Positions 1-8,750 of a DNA stretch of 64,000 bases are shown here, piece by piece (positions within the stretch are counted from its first letter, which is position 1; every line of letters begins with the position of its first letter). The DNA is taken from positions 1 through 64,000 of the forward strand of contig NZ_JARXVD010000013.1 in NCBI RefSeq assembly GCF_029892685.1. The letters run 5' to 3'. The notes under the pieces are model-generated. The model was not told where the DNA came from and searched no databases. It was given only the letters and a program-made list of their open reading frames with translations. The DNA comes from Mycobacterium sp. OTB74 (GTDB lineage: Bacteria; Actinomycetota; Actinomycetes; Mycobacteriales; Mycobacteriaceae). A program made the translations under genes and the position numbers.

Positions 1-280
1 ACTCCTTGGGATACGGCTTGGACACGATGACATCCTTTCAGCCCAGCTCTGAAAACTAGGCAGATCAGGTGTCACCTATTCGTGCAGCAGACCCCTTTAC
101 TGCGATGTTAATTTGCGAAGTGAACTGTTGCGTACGTCTCTCGAGGTAGGTCACATGGGCACGCCTTACCCTCCTCCGAGCGGGGGGATTCGATGGGCCG
201 GAAAGCGCGGGCAGTCCACGATTCGGCGCTGGACTAGGACGAACCTGTTTGCCTAGACACAAGAGAGCAAAGGAACTGCA

Positions 281-3200
281 ATGGCCGCCGCCAGTCCACG
301 TAAATCGCGGCGGACAAAGGGGAAGCACCGTAAGCCCTCGAACTTCCAGTCATCTACTTATGCGCACTGGTTAGGGATCGGCGCGGTCGGCATCGGGCTG
401 GTCGCGTCGGCTGCCAACGCCACCGGTGTCGCGTCGGCCGATGATTCGTCGGGTACGAATTCGAAACCCAGCGCGCCCAGCCCCGGGACTGCGGCCACAA
501 AGAAACCCGACGGGGCCAACCACAACAGCAAGGCCAAGCCGAAACGACCTACAACGACCGGCTCCACGCACGCGACCACTACAACCGACGGCGTCGGCGA
601 CGCTGCCCCTGCCGCCACACCGCGCACGCCCTCCGCCAAGGCCCATGGCCGGAAGCAGGCACAAACCGACCCGGCGCCGTCGGCCCACCCGGCTCCGGCG
701 TCCGCGACCCATTCCTGGCGCCCCCAGAACGTCGCCGCCGCTCCGTCGGCCCGGACGCCGGCCGTCGCGGCAGCGGCGCCGACCAACGTGGTGGTGACGC
801 CCGCGTCGGCGACGACCCCGACCGCCGCGCCGACTATTGCGGTCGCCACGGCCGCGACGTCATCTGCCCAGAACGCGAAAACCGAACCGAAGCCCTCCGG
901 TTTCCAGGCCGCCATCGACGACGTCCTCAAGAAGATCGGTCTGGGCTCGTCCGCAAACTTCGGCTCATCGCCCGTCGGTTCCGTGGACGCGGTGGTGCCG
1001 ACGATGTGGCTGGCCGCCCGCCAACACCGCAACGCCCAGATCAGCCAGATCAGTAAGCTCCCCGCGGCCACGACCACGACGTCGGATGTGCCGCCGGCCG
1101 CGGCCGAACCGGCGGCGGCCACCGACGCGTCGACGACCACGACGTTGTCAGAATCCGAGCGCGAAGCACTCAGCGCGACATTGAACAAGTTGTTGGGTTG
1201 GATCCCGGGTCTGAGTACCGTGAGCAACACGTTGGGCCAGGATCTGAGCCAATTCACCCACGCCGTCCAACACACGGACCTCACCGGGATCGCGGACGAA
1301 ATCGGCAAGATGGCTCTCGATGTCATCGGCACGGTGCCGGTCGTCGGCGCGCTGCTCACGGGGGAACTGAACCACCCGGCGATGTCGGCCGCGGCCGTCT
1401 CCACCGCAGCCGTGTCGGCCGCAGCCACCTCCACCGCAGCCGTGTCGGCCGCAGCCACCTCCACCGCAGCCGTTGACCCCACCGCCGCGGCGTTTCTCTT
1501 CGTCTTGCAGAGGGCGGTCGATCGGCTGGCCGGCACGAGTTCCTGGATCTGGCACAACCTGGCGTGGGCCGGAACGCCACAGACGTTCGTCTCCGTAGCG
1601 ACCAACCAAATCGACCAAGCTCTGGACGCCGCAGACACCCAACTCAACGCCTTGATCGCGAATCCGCCCGCGGGCTCCCCAGCAGCTGTGATTTCTGGGT
1701 TGGTCAGCATTCTGAACTTCTGGTCGACCCCCGCGATCCCGACCTACACATTCGCGGACACCCTAAACGCGCTGGGCGACTTCCTGAACCGGATCGTGCC
1801 GCAGGTCCAAATCGCCTCTGGGGCAGGCACACTCAGTGTGATCTCGGTGTACAAGATCGTGGGCGCTGCAGTGGCCGGAACTGCGACAGCCTTGAGCGAC
1901 ATGCTCAACAACGTCTATGACCCGCAACAGATCGAGATTGACGTCATCTACACAACCACCGGCGCCACCGTCACCAGGGATGACCTCAGCAACACCGCCA
2001 GTCTGGAAACCAAGATCGCCGCGTCGATACTCGTGGGCGGCGGCGTCTACAGCAACCCGGGAAAGCTCCTGTCCATGACGTTGCCGACCTGGACCGCCGC
2101 GCAGGTCAATCCGTCCACGATCGTGACCTACATTGTGCTGGTCGCGCTGTACAAGCGGTTCCAGGAGATTTCCAACTACGCACAGTTCAGCACCAGCACG
2201 ACGTACGAGAGTTGGCTTTACACCATTGGGAGCGGCAGCTCGGAATCGGAGTATGCGGCGGGAACGTTCACTGCGCTCGACCAGGACGGCCGTGCGGTTA
2301 ACTTCCAGCCCGCTGACGGGAACACCTACACCTCGGCATGGGGGGCGTTGGTGACGATCAACACCTACGGCGGTGGATACACCTACACGGCCACGCTTCC
2401 CGGCACTGCGTACTTCCACGCAGGCGCGGCCGGCCAGTCCGACACCGTGACCATACCCGTGTACACGGCGGACGGCGCGCCCTACAACGTCACCTTCGCG
2501 ATCAAGATCATCGGCACGCAGAACAACGCCCCTACGGTGTCCAGCTCCGTGGGCAGCGCCGATGCGCTAGGTGTGGTGCGCGGCGCGGTCACCGGCACAG
2601 ACGCCGACGGCGACACCTTGACCTATTCGCTGGTCAGCTCGTCGGTCACGGGTCTGAGCGGCAACTCCGCCTACACCACCAACGGCGGCACCGTCACCCT
2701 CAATTCGTCCACGGGCGCCTTCACCTATACCTCGACGGCGACGGGTGGTAGCTCGGCAAGCTTCCAGGTACAGGTGGACGACAGCCACGGCGGTGTTGTC
2801 ACGACGACAGTCACGGTGCCGAACTCCACCGCGATCACCGCAGCCAACATCAACACCGCGACGCAGGGCGTCGTCACCGGGTCACTGCCGGCTCCGACCG
2901 CCGACGCCGGAATGTTCACCTACACGCTGGGCACCGGTCCGTCGAATGGCACTCTGTCGTTCAACCCGACCACCGGCGCCTTCACCTACACCCGGACCGC
3001 TGCGGGCCACACCGCTCCGGCCGCCGACTCGTTCACCGTGATCGCCACCGACGCCAACGGCCGCACGGTCACTCTGCAGGTGCCCGTCCAGCCGACGATC
3101 GCCAACACCGCGCCCACAGCGACGCTCACCACCGCCCCGACGGTCGGCACACTGTCCGGGACGACGCAGACCAGCACTGGGAAGTTCACCGGAACCGACG

Positions 3201-3790
3201 CGGACGGTGACACGATCACGTACACCGCGACCACCGGCTCCCAGGGCGGCACGCTCACGTTCAACCCAGACGGGAGCTTCACCTACACCGGGAATCTGTC
3301 GACCACAGTCCGCCACGCAGCCGCCAAGATCGGTGCCACGTCGGCACAAATGAATGACACGTTCACCGTCACGGCCAGCGACGGCTTTGGTGGCACTGCT
3401 ACCTACACCGTCAATGTGCCGATCTATGCGATAAACACCCCGCCCACGATAACCGGCTTCGGCGGCCTCACCTGCGCCTTCGGCGTCTGCACGGTGGGCA
3501 CGATGACCATCAGTGATGCCGATGGCGACAGCATTCCCAACACGGCGATAACCCCCGGCGCAGGCGCCGGGTACACCCTCGGCACCGGATCTGTCACCGT
3601 TTGGGGCTCCGGCACGACCACCATCTCGTGGAGCGCCGGCGGCACCCTCGGTACTACGCCGACGGCCAATACCTTCACCGTTTACGACGGCTACTACACC
3701 GTCACCAACGGTGTGGTCAACGTCGGCACCCTGTCGCAGGCCTGGGCGCAATGGGCCGCCGGCTCCGGCACCAGGACCACCGGCAACTAA
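281..3790 (+). CDS. Large exported surface protein with cadherin/VCBS-like repeats
   Basis: 1169 residues. A basic N-terminus (about 1-28) precedes a hydrophobic segment (about 29-52) ending near ASADD, which reads as a long mycobacterial export signal. Residues 53-200 are Ala/Pro/Thr-rich linker. Residues 205-400 are more helical and include three copies of a 10-residue Ala/Ser/Thr/Val repeat. From about residue 748 onward there are four repeats of the cadherin/VCBS kind, with phrases such as GTDADGDTLTY, FNPTTGAFTYT and NDTFTVTASDG. This architecture is typical of secreted or wall-attached adhesin-like proteins, but no specific function can be given. The start follows AAAGGA. No sorting signal or C-terminal anchor is visible. 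The next gene has a similar export segment and one similar repeat, so the two are probably related surface proteins. Confidence 0.85.
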   Translation: MAAASPRKSRRTKGKHRKPSNFQSSTYAHWLGIGAVGIGLVASAANATGVASADDSSGTNSKPSAPSPGTAATKKPDGANHNSKAKPKRPTTTGSTHATTTTDGVGDAAPAATPRTPSAKAHGRKQAQTDPAPSAHPAPASATHSWRPQNVAAAPSARTPAVAAAAPTNVVVTPASATTPTAAPTIAVATAATSSAQNAKTEPKPSGFQAAIDDVLKKIGLGSSANFGSSPVGSVDAVVPTMWLAARQHRNAQISQISKLPAATTTTSDVPPAAAEPAAATDASTTTTLSESEREALSATLNKLLGWIPGLSTVSNTLGQDLSQFTHAVQHTDLTGIADEIGKMALDVIGTVPVVGALLTGELNHPAMSAAAVSTAAVSAAATSTAAVSAAATSTAAVDPTAAAFLFVLQRAVDRLAGTSSWIWHNLAWAGTPQTFVSVATNQIDQALDAADTQLNALIANPPAGSPAAVISGLVSILNFWSTPAIPTYTFADTLNALGDFLNRIVPQVQIASGAGTLSVISVYKIVGAAVAGTATALSDMLNNVYDPQQIEIDVIYTTTGATVTRDDLSNTASLETKIAASILVGGGVYSNPGKLLSMTLPTWTAAQVNPSTIVTYIVLVALYKRFQEISNYAQFSTSTTYESWLYTIGSGSSESEYAAGTFTALDQDGRAVNFQPADGNTYTSAWGALVTINTYGGGYTYTATLPGTAYFHAGAAGQSDTVTIPVYTADGAPYNVTFAIKIIGTQNNAPTVSSSVGSADALGVVRGAVTGTDADGDTLTYSLVSSSVTGLSGNSAYTTNGGTVTLNSSTGAFTYTSTATGGSSASFQVQVDDSHGGVVTTTVTVPNSTAITAANINTATQGVVTGSLPAPTADAGMFTYTLGTGPSNGTLSFNPTTGAFTYTRTAAGHTAPAADSFTVIATDANGRTVTLQVPVQPTIANTAPTATLTTAPTVGTLSGTTQTSTGKFTGTDADGDTITYTATTGSQGGTLTFNPDGSFTYTGNLSTTVRHAAAKIGATSAQMNDTFTVTASDGFGGTATYTVNVPIYAINTPPTITGFGGLTCAFGVCTVGTMTISDADGDSIPNTAITPGAGAGYTLGTGSVTVWGSGTTTISWSAGGTLGTTPTANTFTVYDGYYTVTNGVVNVGTLSQAWAQWAAGSGTRTTGN
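1382..1471 (+). repeat. Three tandem 30-bp repeats inside the surface-protein gene
   Basis: Three head-to-tail 30-bp units at 1382-1411, 1412-1441 and 1442-1471. The last two are identical. Each encodes a ten-residue Ser/Ala/Thr/Val block. The repeat stays in frame, so copy-number change would alter protein length without a frameshift. Confidence 0.85.
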
Positions 3791-3843
3791 CCGTGATGTC
3801 TTCGTCTGAGGGCTAGCAACTGAGCCGACAAGCCCTTATTGCC

Positions 3844-3867
3844 CCCGCCGTCTGAGCAGCTGGCGGG
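3844..3867 (+). terminator. Possible hairpin terminator after the first surface-protein gene
   Basis: CCCGCC and GGCGGG form a six-base perfect stem with a 12-base loop about 55 bases after the stop. There is no following T run, so this would be an atypical terminator at best. Confidence 0.3.
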
Positions 3868-4035
3868 AGGTCAAAACTTGGGTTGAGTAGTACCGCCCCA
3901 TGCCAGGCGAAATTGCAGTGGCGCGCTACTTCACCTGTCGCGCCTCACGCGAATTACGATTTCCGCTATCTCTGATCAGCGAAAATTCAGCAAGAGCCGC
4001 CCGTGGGGACCTGCCTCACGTCGAAGGATTGCAAC

Positions 4036-6144
4036 ATGTCCAAACGCCGCCAGACCAGGTGCACACCACGGACGTCGGCTCGCAGGTGTGTGACCACCGG
4101 CGGTGCCGCCGCGATGACCGTGACCGGAATGCACCGTAGCAACCGAGCCGAGGCCGACGTTGAACGCAAGAAGGCAGCCCGCCGCGCCCATCAGCATCAT
4201 CACCAGGCATCGACGTGGCTCGGCGCGGGTGCGCTCTCCCTCTGTGTCGGTGCGGCGCTGGCCAGCGGGTCGGGCTTGGCCCACGCCGACACGTCACACA
4301 CCGGCACTTCCACGGCCGGCGGCAGTAGCCAATCCTTCGGCTCCAGAGGCTCTGCCACCCCGGGCTCCACGGCGAGTGGCCCTACCGCCAAGGGCAGCTC
4401 CCCAACCACCCCCGGCATCACCGGCCCGGGCAGCAGCACGGGCTCCGTCGGTACCGCCCGATCCGCGCTGTACATCGGCTCTGGTGCCCCGACCGGATCG
4501 AGCCACAATAACGGGGGCGGCTCCAATCCCCCCGGCACGATTCCCAGCGCGTCGAACACCAGCGGGACTATCCCCGCGTCCACGAGCAGCACGACCGGCA
4601 CACACCGGAATTCCAACCCCACCACTGTGTCCACGTCCGCCATCGACTCGGGCACGACCGCATTGAGCACCCCGACACCGAGCACCGCGCCGCGGTCGGT
4701 CACGGCGGCGGTGGTGCTCGCTCCACCGAGCACCACGCCGGTCGGCACCGCGGCTGTCAGCCCGAGCGTGGTCACGGCGGTCACGGTCAGCACCCCGCCA
4801 CCAGTGACAGCGAGCCCGTTAGAAGCCTTCGGGAATTCCCTCGCCGACGCGTTCTTGTCGTTTACCGGCCTGAACCCTGCAGACCCGCAGCCGAACCCGA
4901 GCAGCTTCTTTTACGTGTTCCAGCTGTTGAGCCTGGCGGTGGCCCGCGAGGTGGAGAACGTGTTCGATCCGGCACCGCCAGCCGGCACCCCAATCGTGGG
5001 CACCGCAGACCCCAACACCGGCACGGTCACAGGATCGGCAGTCTTTGGCACCGACCCCAGCGCGGACCTGACCTACACCGCTGACCCCACCAGTGCCGGC
5101 GGCGGCACGGTCACCTTCAACCCCACCACCCTGGCCTTCACCTACACCCCGAATGCGATCGCCAAGCTCAGCGCTATCGCCACCGGGACGGACAGCTTCA
5201 CCGTCACCGTGCATGACGGCCTGTCGACGACCGCCGAAACCATCACCGTGCCCGTCTCACCGCCCACGATTGTGGCCACCGTCATCACCGGATACGGCCC
5301 GGCGGGGATCGCGGTCGCCCCCAATGGCAAAACCGTCTACGTCTCGAACTTCAGTTCCGGCACGGTGACGCCGATCGACACCACCACCAACACCGCCGGC
5401 ACCCCCATCACCGTCGGAGTCAGCGGCTTGGAGGGCGTGGTGATCACCCCCAATGGCAGCACCCTCTATGTCGCTAGCGAGCAGAGCGGCACGGTGACGC
5501 CGATCGACACCACCACCAACACCGCCGGCACCCCCATCACCGTCGGGGGCGCGCCGTTTTATCTCACGGTCACCCCTAACGGCAAAACCGTCTACGTCGA
5601 AAGCGGCGCGGTGACCCCGATCGACACCACCACCAACACCGCCAGCACCCCCATCACCATCGGGGGCTCACTGTTTGGTCTCGCGGTCACCCCGAACGGA
5701 AGCACCGTCTACGTCTCCAACGGCATCAGCACAGTGACCCCGATCGACACCACCACCAACACCCCCGGCACCCCCATCACCGTCGGACTCGGCCCGGCGT
5801 CGGGACTGGTGGTCACCCCCGACGGCAAAACCCTCTACGTCGCCAACTTCAATTCCGGCACGGTGTCGGTGATCAGCACCGCCACCAACACCGTCGTCGA
5901 TACCATCGGCCTCGGCCCAGGAACCGACCCGCAGGCGGCGGCGGTCAGCCCCGACGGCAGCCTCGTCTATGTCGTGAACGACGGCACTGGAACGGTGTCG
6001 GCAATCAGCACCGCCACCAACACCGTCGTCGGTACCATCCCCCTCGGCACATTAACCCAACCGCAGGCAGTGGCGGTCAGCACCGACGGCAGCCACATCT
6101 ATGTTGCCCTCGGCGACGACAGGGTGTTGGTGGTCGCCGTGTAG
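4036..6144 (+). CDS. Exported YVTN-type beta-propeller surface protein
   Basis: 702 residues from the ATG at 4036, chosen because AAGGA lies seven bases upstream (4024-4028); the ATG at 4003 has no such site. A basic N-terminus leads into a hydrophobic export segment ending at AHADT (about residue 82). A Ser/Thr/Gly/Pro-rich linker follows, then one VCBS-like repeat (about 315-412). From about 413 to the end there are seven repeats of 37-44 residues carrying TPNGKTVYVSN-type motifs, matching the YVTN beta-propeller family. The strand before the first repeat (IVATVITGY) could close the ring, giving a seven-bladed propeller. Such domains usually bind proteins or ligands outside the cell; the partner is unknown. 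It sits directly after the related 1169-residue protein. Confidence 0.85.
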   Translation: MSKRRQTRCTPRTSARRCVTTGGAAAMTVTGMHRSNRAEADVERKKAARRAHQHHHQASTWLGAGALSLCVGAALASGSGLAHADTSHTGTSTAGGSSQSFGSRGSATPGSTASGPTAKGSSPTTPGITGPGSSTGSVGTARSALYIGSGAPTGSSHNNGGGSNPPGTIPSASNTSGTIPASTSSTTGTHRNSNPTTVSTSAIDSGTTALSTPTPSTAPRSVTAAVVLAPPSTTPVGTAAVSPSVVTAVTVSTPPPVTASPLEAFGNSLADAFLSFTGLNPADPQPNPSSFFYVFQLLSLAVAREVENVFDPAPPAGTPIVGTADPNTGTVTGSAVFGTDPSADLTYTADPTSAGGGTVTFNPTTLAFTYTPNAIAKLSAIATGTDSFTVTVHDGLSTTAETITVPVSPPTIVATVITGYGPAGIAVAPNGKTVYVSNFSSGTVTPIDTTTNTAGTPITVGVSGLEGVVITPNGSTLYVASEQSGTVTPIDTTTNTAGTPITVGGAPFYLTVTPNGKTVYVESGAVTPIDTTTNTASTPITIGGSLFGLAVTPNGSTVYVSNGISTVTPIDTTTNTPGTPITVGLGPASGLVVTPDGKTLYVANFNSGTVSVISTATNTVVDTIGLGPGTDPQAAAVSPDGSLVYVVNDGTGTVSAISTATNTVVGTIPLGTLTQPQAVAVSTDGSHIYVALGDDRVLVVAV
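5344..5790 (+). repeat. Near-identical DNA repeats encoding propeller blades 1-4
   Basis: Four long, nearly identical stretches encode TPIDTTTNTAGTPITVG-type segments, at roughly 5368-5420, 5494-5546, 5609-5663 and 5738-5790. Blades 5-7 keep the protein pattern but differ in DNA. This suggests recent duplication or gene conversion among the first four blades. Confidence 0.75.
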
Positions 6145-6272
6145 CGCCCGGATCAGACCCGTCAGCAGGTAGCTGCTGGTCTGCCCTGTGGCCACGTCCA
6201 CCCCGCGGAAACGGCGCTTGCGATTCGCGCACATCGCGCACGAAATCGTCGGGTTTCCCGCAGGATCACAGT

Positions 6273-6629
6273 ATGAAACTGACTGCCATGCTCGCGCTCG
6301 GTGGATTCGCCTCGCTCATGATCACCGCCCCGACGGCTGCCGCTGCGCCACCGTGTTCAGCAAGCGGGCTGGCCAACACCGCCAGTGGAGTGCTGGCCCA
6401 GGCCGGTGGCTACCTGGATGCACACCCGGACGCCAACGATGTGCTGACCGCAGCGGGCAGCCAGCCGACCGATGAAGCCGAACGGTCCGTCCGCGCTTAC
6501 TTCGTCGGCCATCCCGGTGAGTTTCTGGACCTGCAGAACATCGCACGGCCACTGACATCGATGCGCGGTCAGTGCGGGACGTCAGTTTCGCCGGGGCAGT
6601 TGGCGACGCTGTTCAACGCGTTGTCCTGA
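6273..6629 (+). CDS. Small secreted haemophore-like protein (MHB family)
   Basis: 118 residues with a clear signal peptide (about 1-25, ending AAAAP). The mature part has a Cys near its start (PPCSASGLA) and another near its end (RGQCG), likely forming a disulfide. Phrases such as YLDAHPDANDVLTAA and a QP...YFVGHP stretch match the mycobacterial haem-binding haemophore family (Rv0203-like), which carries haem outside the cell. AGGA lies seven bases before the ATG. No haem transporter is adjacent, so haem binding is a family inference. Confidence 0.75.
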   Translation: MKLTAMLALGGFASLMITAPTAAAAPPCSASGLANTASGVLAQAGGYLDAHPDANDVLTAAGSQPTDEAERSVRAYFVGHPGEFLDLQNIARPLTSMRGQCGTSVSPGQLATLFNALS

Positions 6630-6687
6630 TCCACCCCGTCATCGCGTAATCAGCCTGTCGCGCCGTACATCGCCATAGGATTCGGCG

Positions 6688-8727
6688 GTGCCCACGCCGT
6701 GGAGCGTTCCCCAGCATGCCGAGGCGCTGAACGCGCTGACTGCGGCCCTGCAGGACCCGGACTGCCCCGGGGCGGTTGTGCTGGGTCCTGACGGCGCAGG
6801 CAAATCCACGCTGGCCAGGCTGGCCGCCGAGCGGTACGCCGCGGCGCATCCGCAGGCTGTCCTGCGCCGGGTCATCGGGACCCCCACCGAGCGCCATGTT
6901 CCGTTCGGTGCGTTCAGCCATCTGGTTGACGTCTCCGATATCGGCAAGCCGGCCGCCTTGCTGCGCGCGGCACGCGAGTCGCTGCAGGCCGATGCCGAGG
7001 ACGTGCTGATCGTCGACGATGCCAATCAGCTCGACGCGCTGTCGGCCACCCTGGTCTACCAGGTGGCGTTGGCCGGCGACACCCAGATGATCGTCACTGC
7101 CCGTGCCGACACCGCACCGCAAGCCATCCGAGCACTCTGGGACGACGGGCTGATGCGCCGCATCGACATCGGAACCGATACCGCGGCAACCAATCTCACC
7201 GATGTGCGGCGCTTTGTGGCCGAGCTCCCGATGCAGGCGCGCGAAGTACTTGACCTGCTCAGCGTGCAGGAGCCCATCGCCCTGGCCGACCTGGTGACGC
7301 TGACCTCGCAGCCGGCGGTGCGCGACGCCGAACGACTGGGAGCGGTGGAGCGTTTCGACCAGATAAGCCCCACCGGAACCACCGCGATGATCTACCCCGC
7401 CCATCCGCTGTTCGCCGAGACCGCGCGTGCGGCCCTGGACGAAAATGCCCGACAACTGCGCAGCCGACTGCTGCCGCTGACAGCGGCCCGCGCCCGCGAA
7501 CACGCCAGCGACCGACTGCGCGTAGCCGAACTGGCGTTGGACAGCGACGACCCACAGTCGGCTCCAGAAATGGCGGCAGCGTCCGCCGAGGCGCTGCGGC
7601 TGGGAGATCTGCCGCTGGCAGAGCGGCTGGCCGAGTCCGCACTACGGCGCCAAGACACATTGGCTGCCCGGCTCATCCTGGGCCAGGCACTGGCCTGGCA
7701 GGGCCATGGGCGGGCCGCCGACGAGGTGTTCTCGGCAGTGGACCCCGCGCAGTTGTCTGACCCGGAGCTGATCGAGTGGGCGCTGCCACGAGCCGCCAAC
7801 CAGTTCTGGATGCTTGGACAACCGGAGCAGGCAACGGCCTTCCTGCGCACGACCCGGCTCGGGCTCACCGAACAGAAGGCGCAGACCACCATTGACGCGC
7901 TGGCGGCGACGTTCGCGATGAACGCCGGAAATCCCGCGCGCGCTGCCCAACTCGCCGACGAGGTGCTCAGTTCGACGGGCGCCTCCGATACCGCGGTGGC
8001 ATGGGCAGCCAGCGCTGCATCGTTGTGCGCAGCGCGGACGGGACGGTTCGCAGAGGTGGAACCGATGGCTCAGCGGGCCTTCGGTGCCGAGCACCCAGGC
8101 CTGCTGCGATTCACAGTCGGCCTGGCCCAGACCACCGCGCTGCTGATGGCTGGAGACAACACAGGTGCCCGGGCAGTGGCCCAGCAGTACACCGATTTCG
8201 CCGAACTGCAGCAACCGGGCCGTGCTATCGGCGAAGTGCTGTTGGCTCACGTTCTGCTGGAAACTGATGAATTGGAGGCGGCTGCAGAGCTTTTAGGCCC
8301 TGCGTCGATGATTCTGGAACGCACCGGCTACTCATGGGGCCCGCTGTCGCTGACCCTTCGGGCCATCGCGCTGGCCCAGTTGGGTCAACTCACCGAGTCG
8401 GCAAAGGTGTTGTCGCGGGCCGAATCCCGGCACGGGACCAAGTCGGCCCTGTTCGCCCCGGAACTCGGACTCGCCCGCGCCTGGCGATTGCGGGCCGGAC
8501 GGGACCACCACGGAGCGGTCAGTGCGGCGCGGCAGGCCGCTGGGATGGCCGAGAGGTCCGGGCAGTTCGCCGTAGCGGTACTGTGCTGGCGCGCCGCAAT
8601 ACGGCTGGGTGACGTGCGGGCCGCGAATTCGCTGGATCGCGTTGCCGCGCAGGCTGATTGTGTGCTGGCACGAGAGGCGGTCGCCGAGTCCGCGGTTGCG
8701 GGCACGACCCAGCACGACTCCAGGTAG
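6688..8727 (+). CDS. AAA ATPase of LuxR/MalT (LAL) type without a DNA-binding end
   Basis: 679 residues from a GTG preceded by AGGA. The Walker A motif is GPDGAGKST (about residues 33-41) and Walker B is probably VLIVDD (about 107-112). After the ATPase and a winged-helix-like middle (FVAELPMQAREVLDLLS), the rest is TPR-like helical repeats. Full-length mycobacterial LAL regulators are usually longer and end in a LuxR helix-turn-helix; here the protein stops after the helical repeats, and no such motif appears in the last 100 residues. It may be a natural truncation, a regulator acting through a partner, or a decayed gene. It converges on the nitrate reductase gene with 23 bases between. Confidence 0.7.
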   Translation: MPTPWSVPQHAEALNALTAALQDPDCPGAVVLGPDGAGKSTLARLAAERYAAAHPQAVLRRVIGTPTERHVPFGAFSHLVDVSDIGKPAALLRAARESLQADAEDVLIVDDANQLDALSATLVYQVALAGDTQMIVTARADTAPQAIRALWDDGLMRRIDIGTDTAATNLTDVRRFVAELPMQAREVLDLLSVQEPIALADLVTLTSQPAVRDAERLGAVERFDQISPTGTTAMIYPAHPLFAETARAALDENARQLRSRLLPLTAARAREHASDRLRVAELALDSDDPQSAPEMAAASAEALRLGDLPLAERLAESALRRQDTLAARLILGQALAWQGHGRAADEVFSAVDPAQLSDPELIEWALPRAANQFWMLGQPEQATAFLRTTRLGLTEQKAQTTIDALAATFAMNAGNPARAAQLADEVLSSTGASDTAVAWAASAASLCAARTGRFAEVEPMAQRAFGAEHPGLLRFTVGLAQTTALLMAGDNTGARAVAQQYTDFAELQQPGRAIGEVLLAHVLLETDELEAAAELLGPASMILERTGYSWGPLSLTLRAIALAQLGQLTESAKVLSRAESRHGTKSALFAPELGLARAWRLRAGRDHHGAVSAARQAAGMAERSGQFAVAVLCWRAAIRLGDVRAANSLDRVAAQADCVLAREAVAESAVAGTTQHDSR

Positions 8728-8750
8728 TTGTTGACGGGCCCTCGCGAACC

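Noticed and set aside
358..1710. 450-codon frame opposite the first surface protein
   Set aside because: Low-complexity mirror of the Ala/Thr/Pro-rich coding strand; no start signal.
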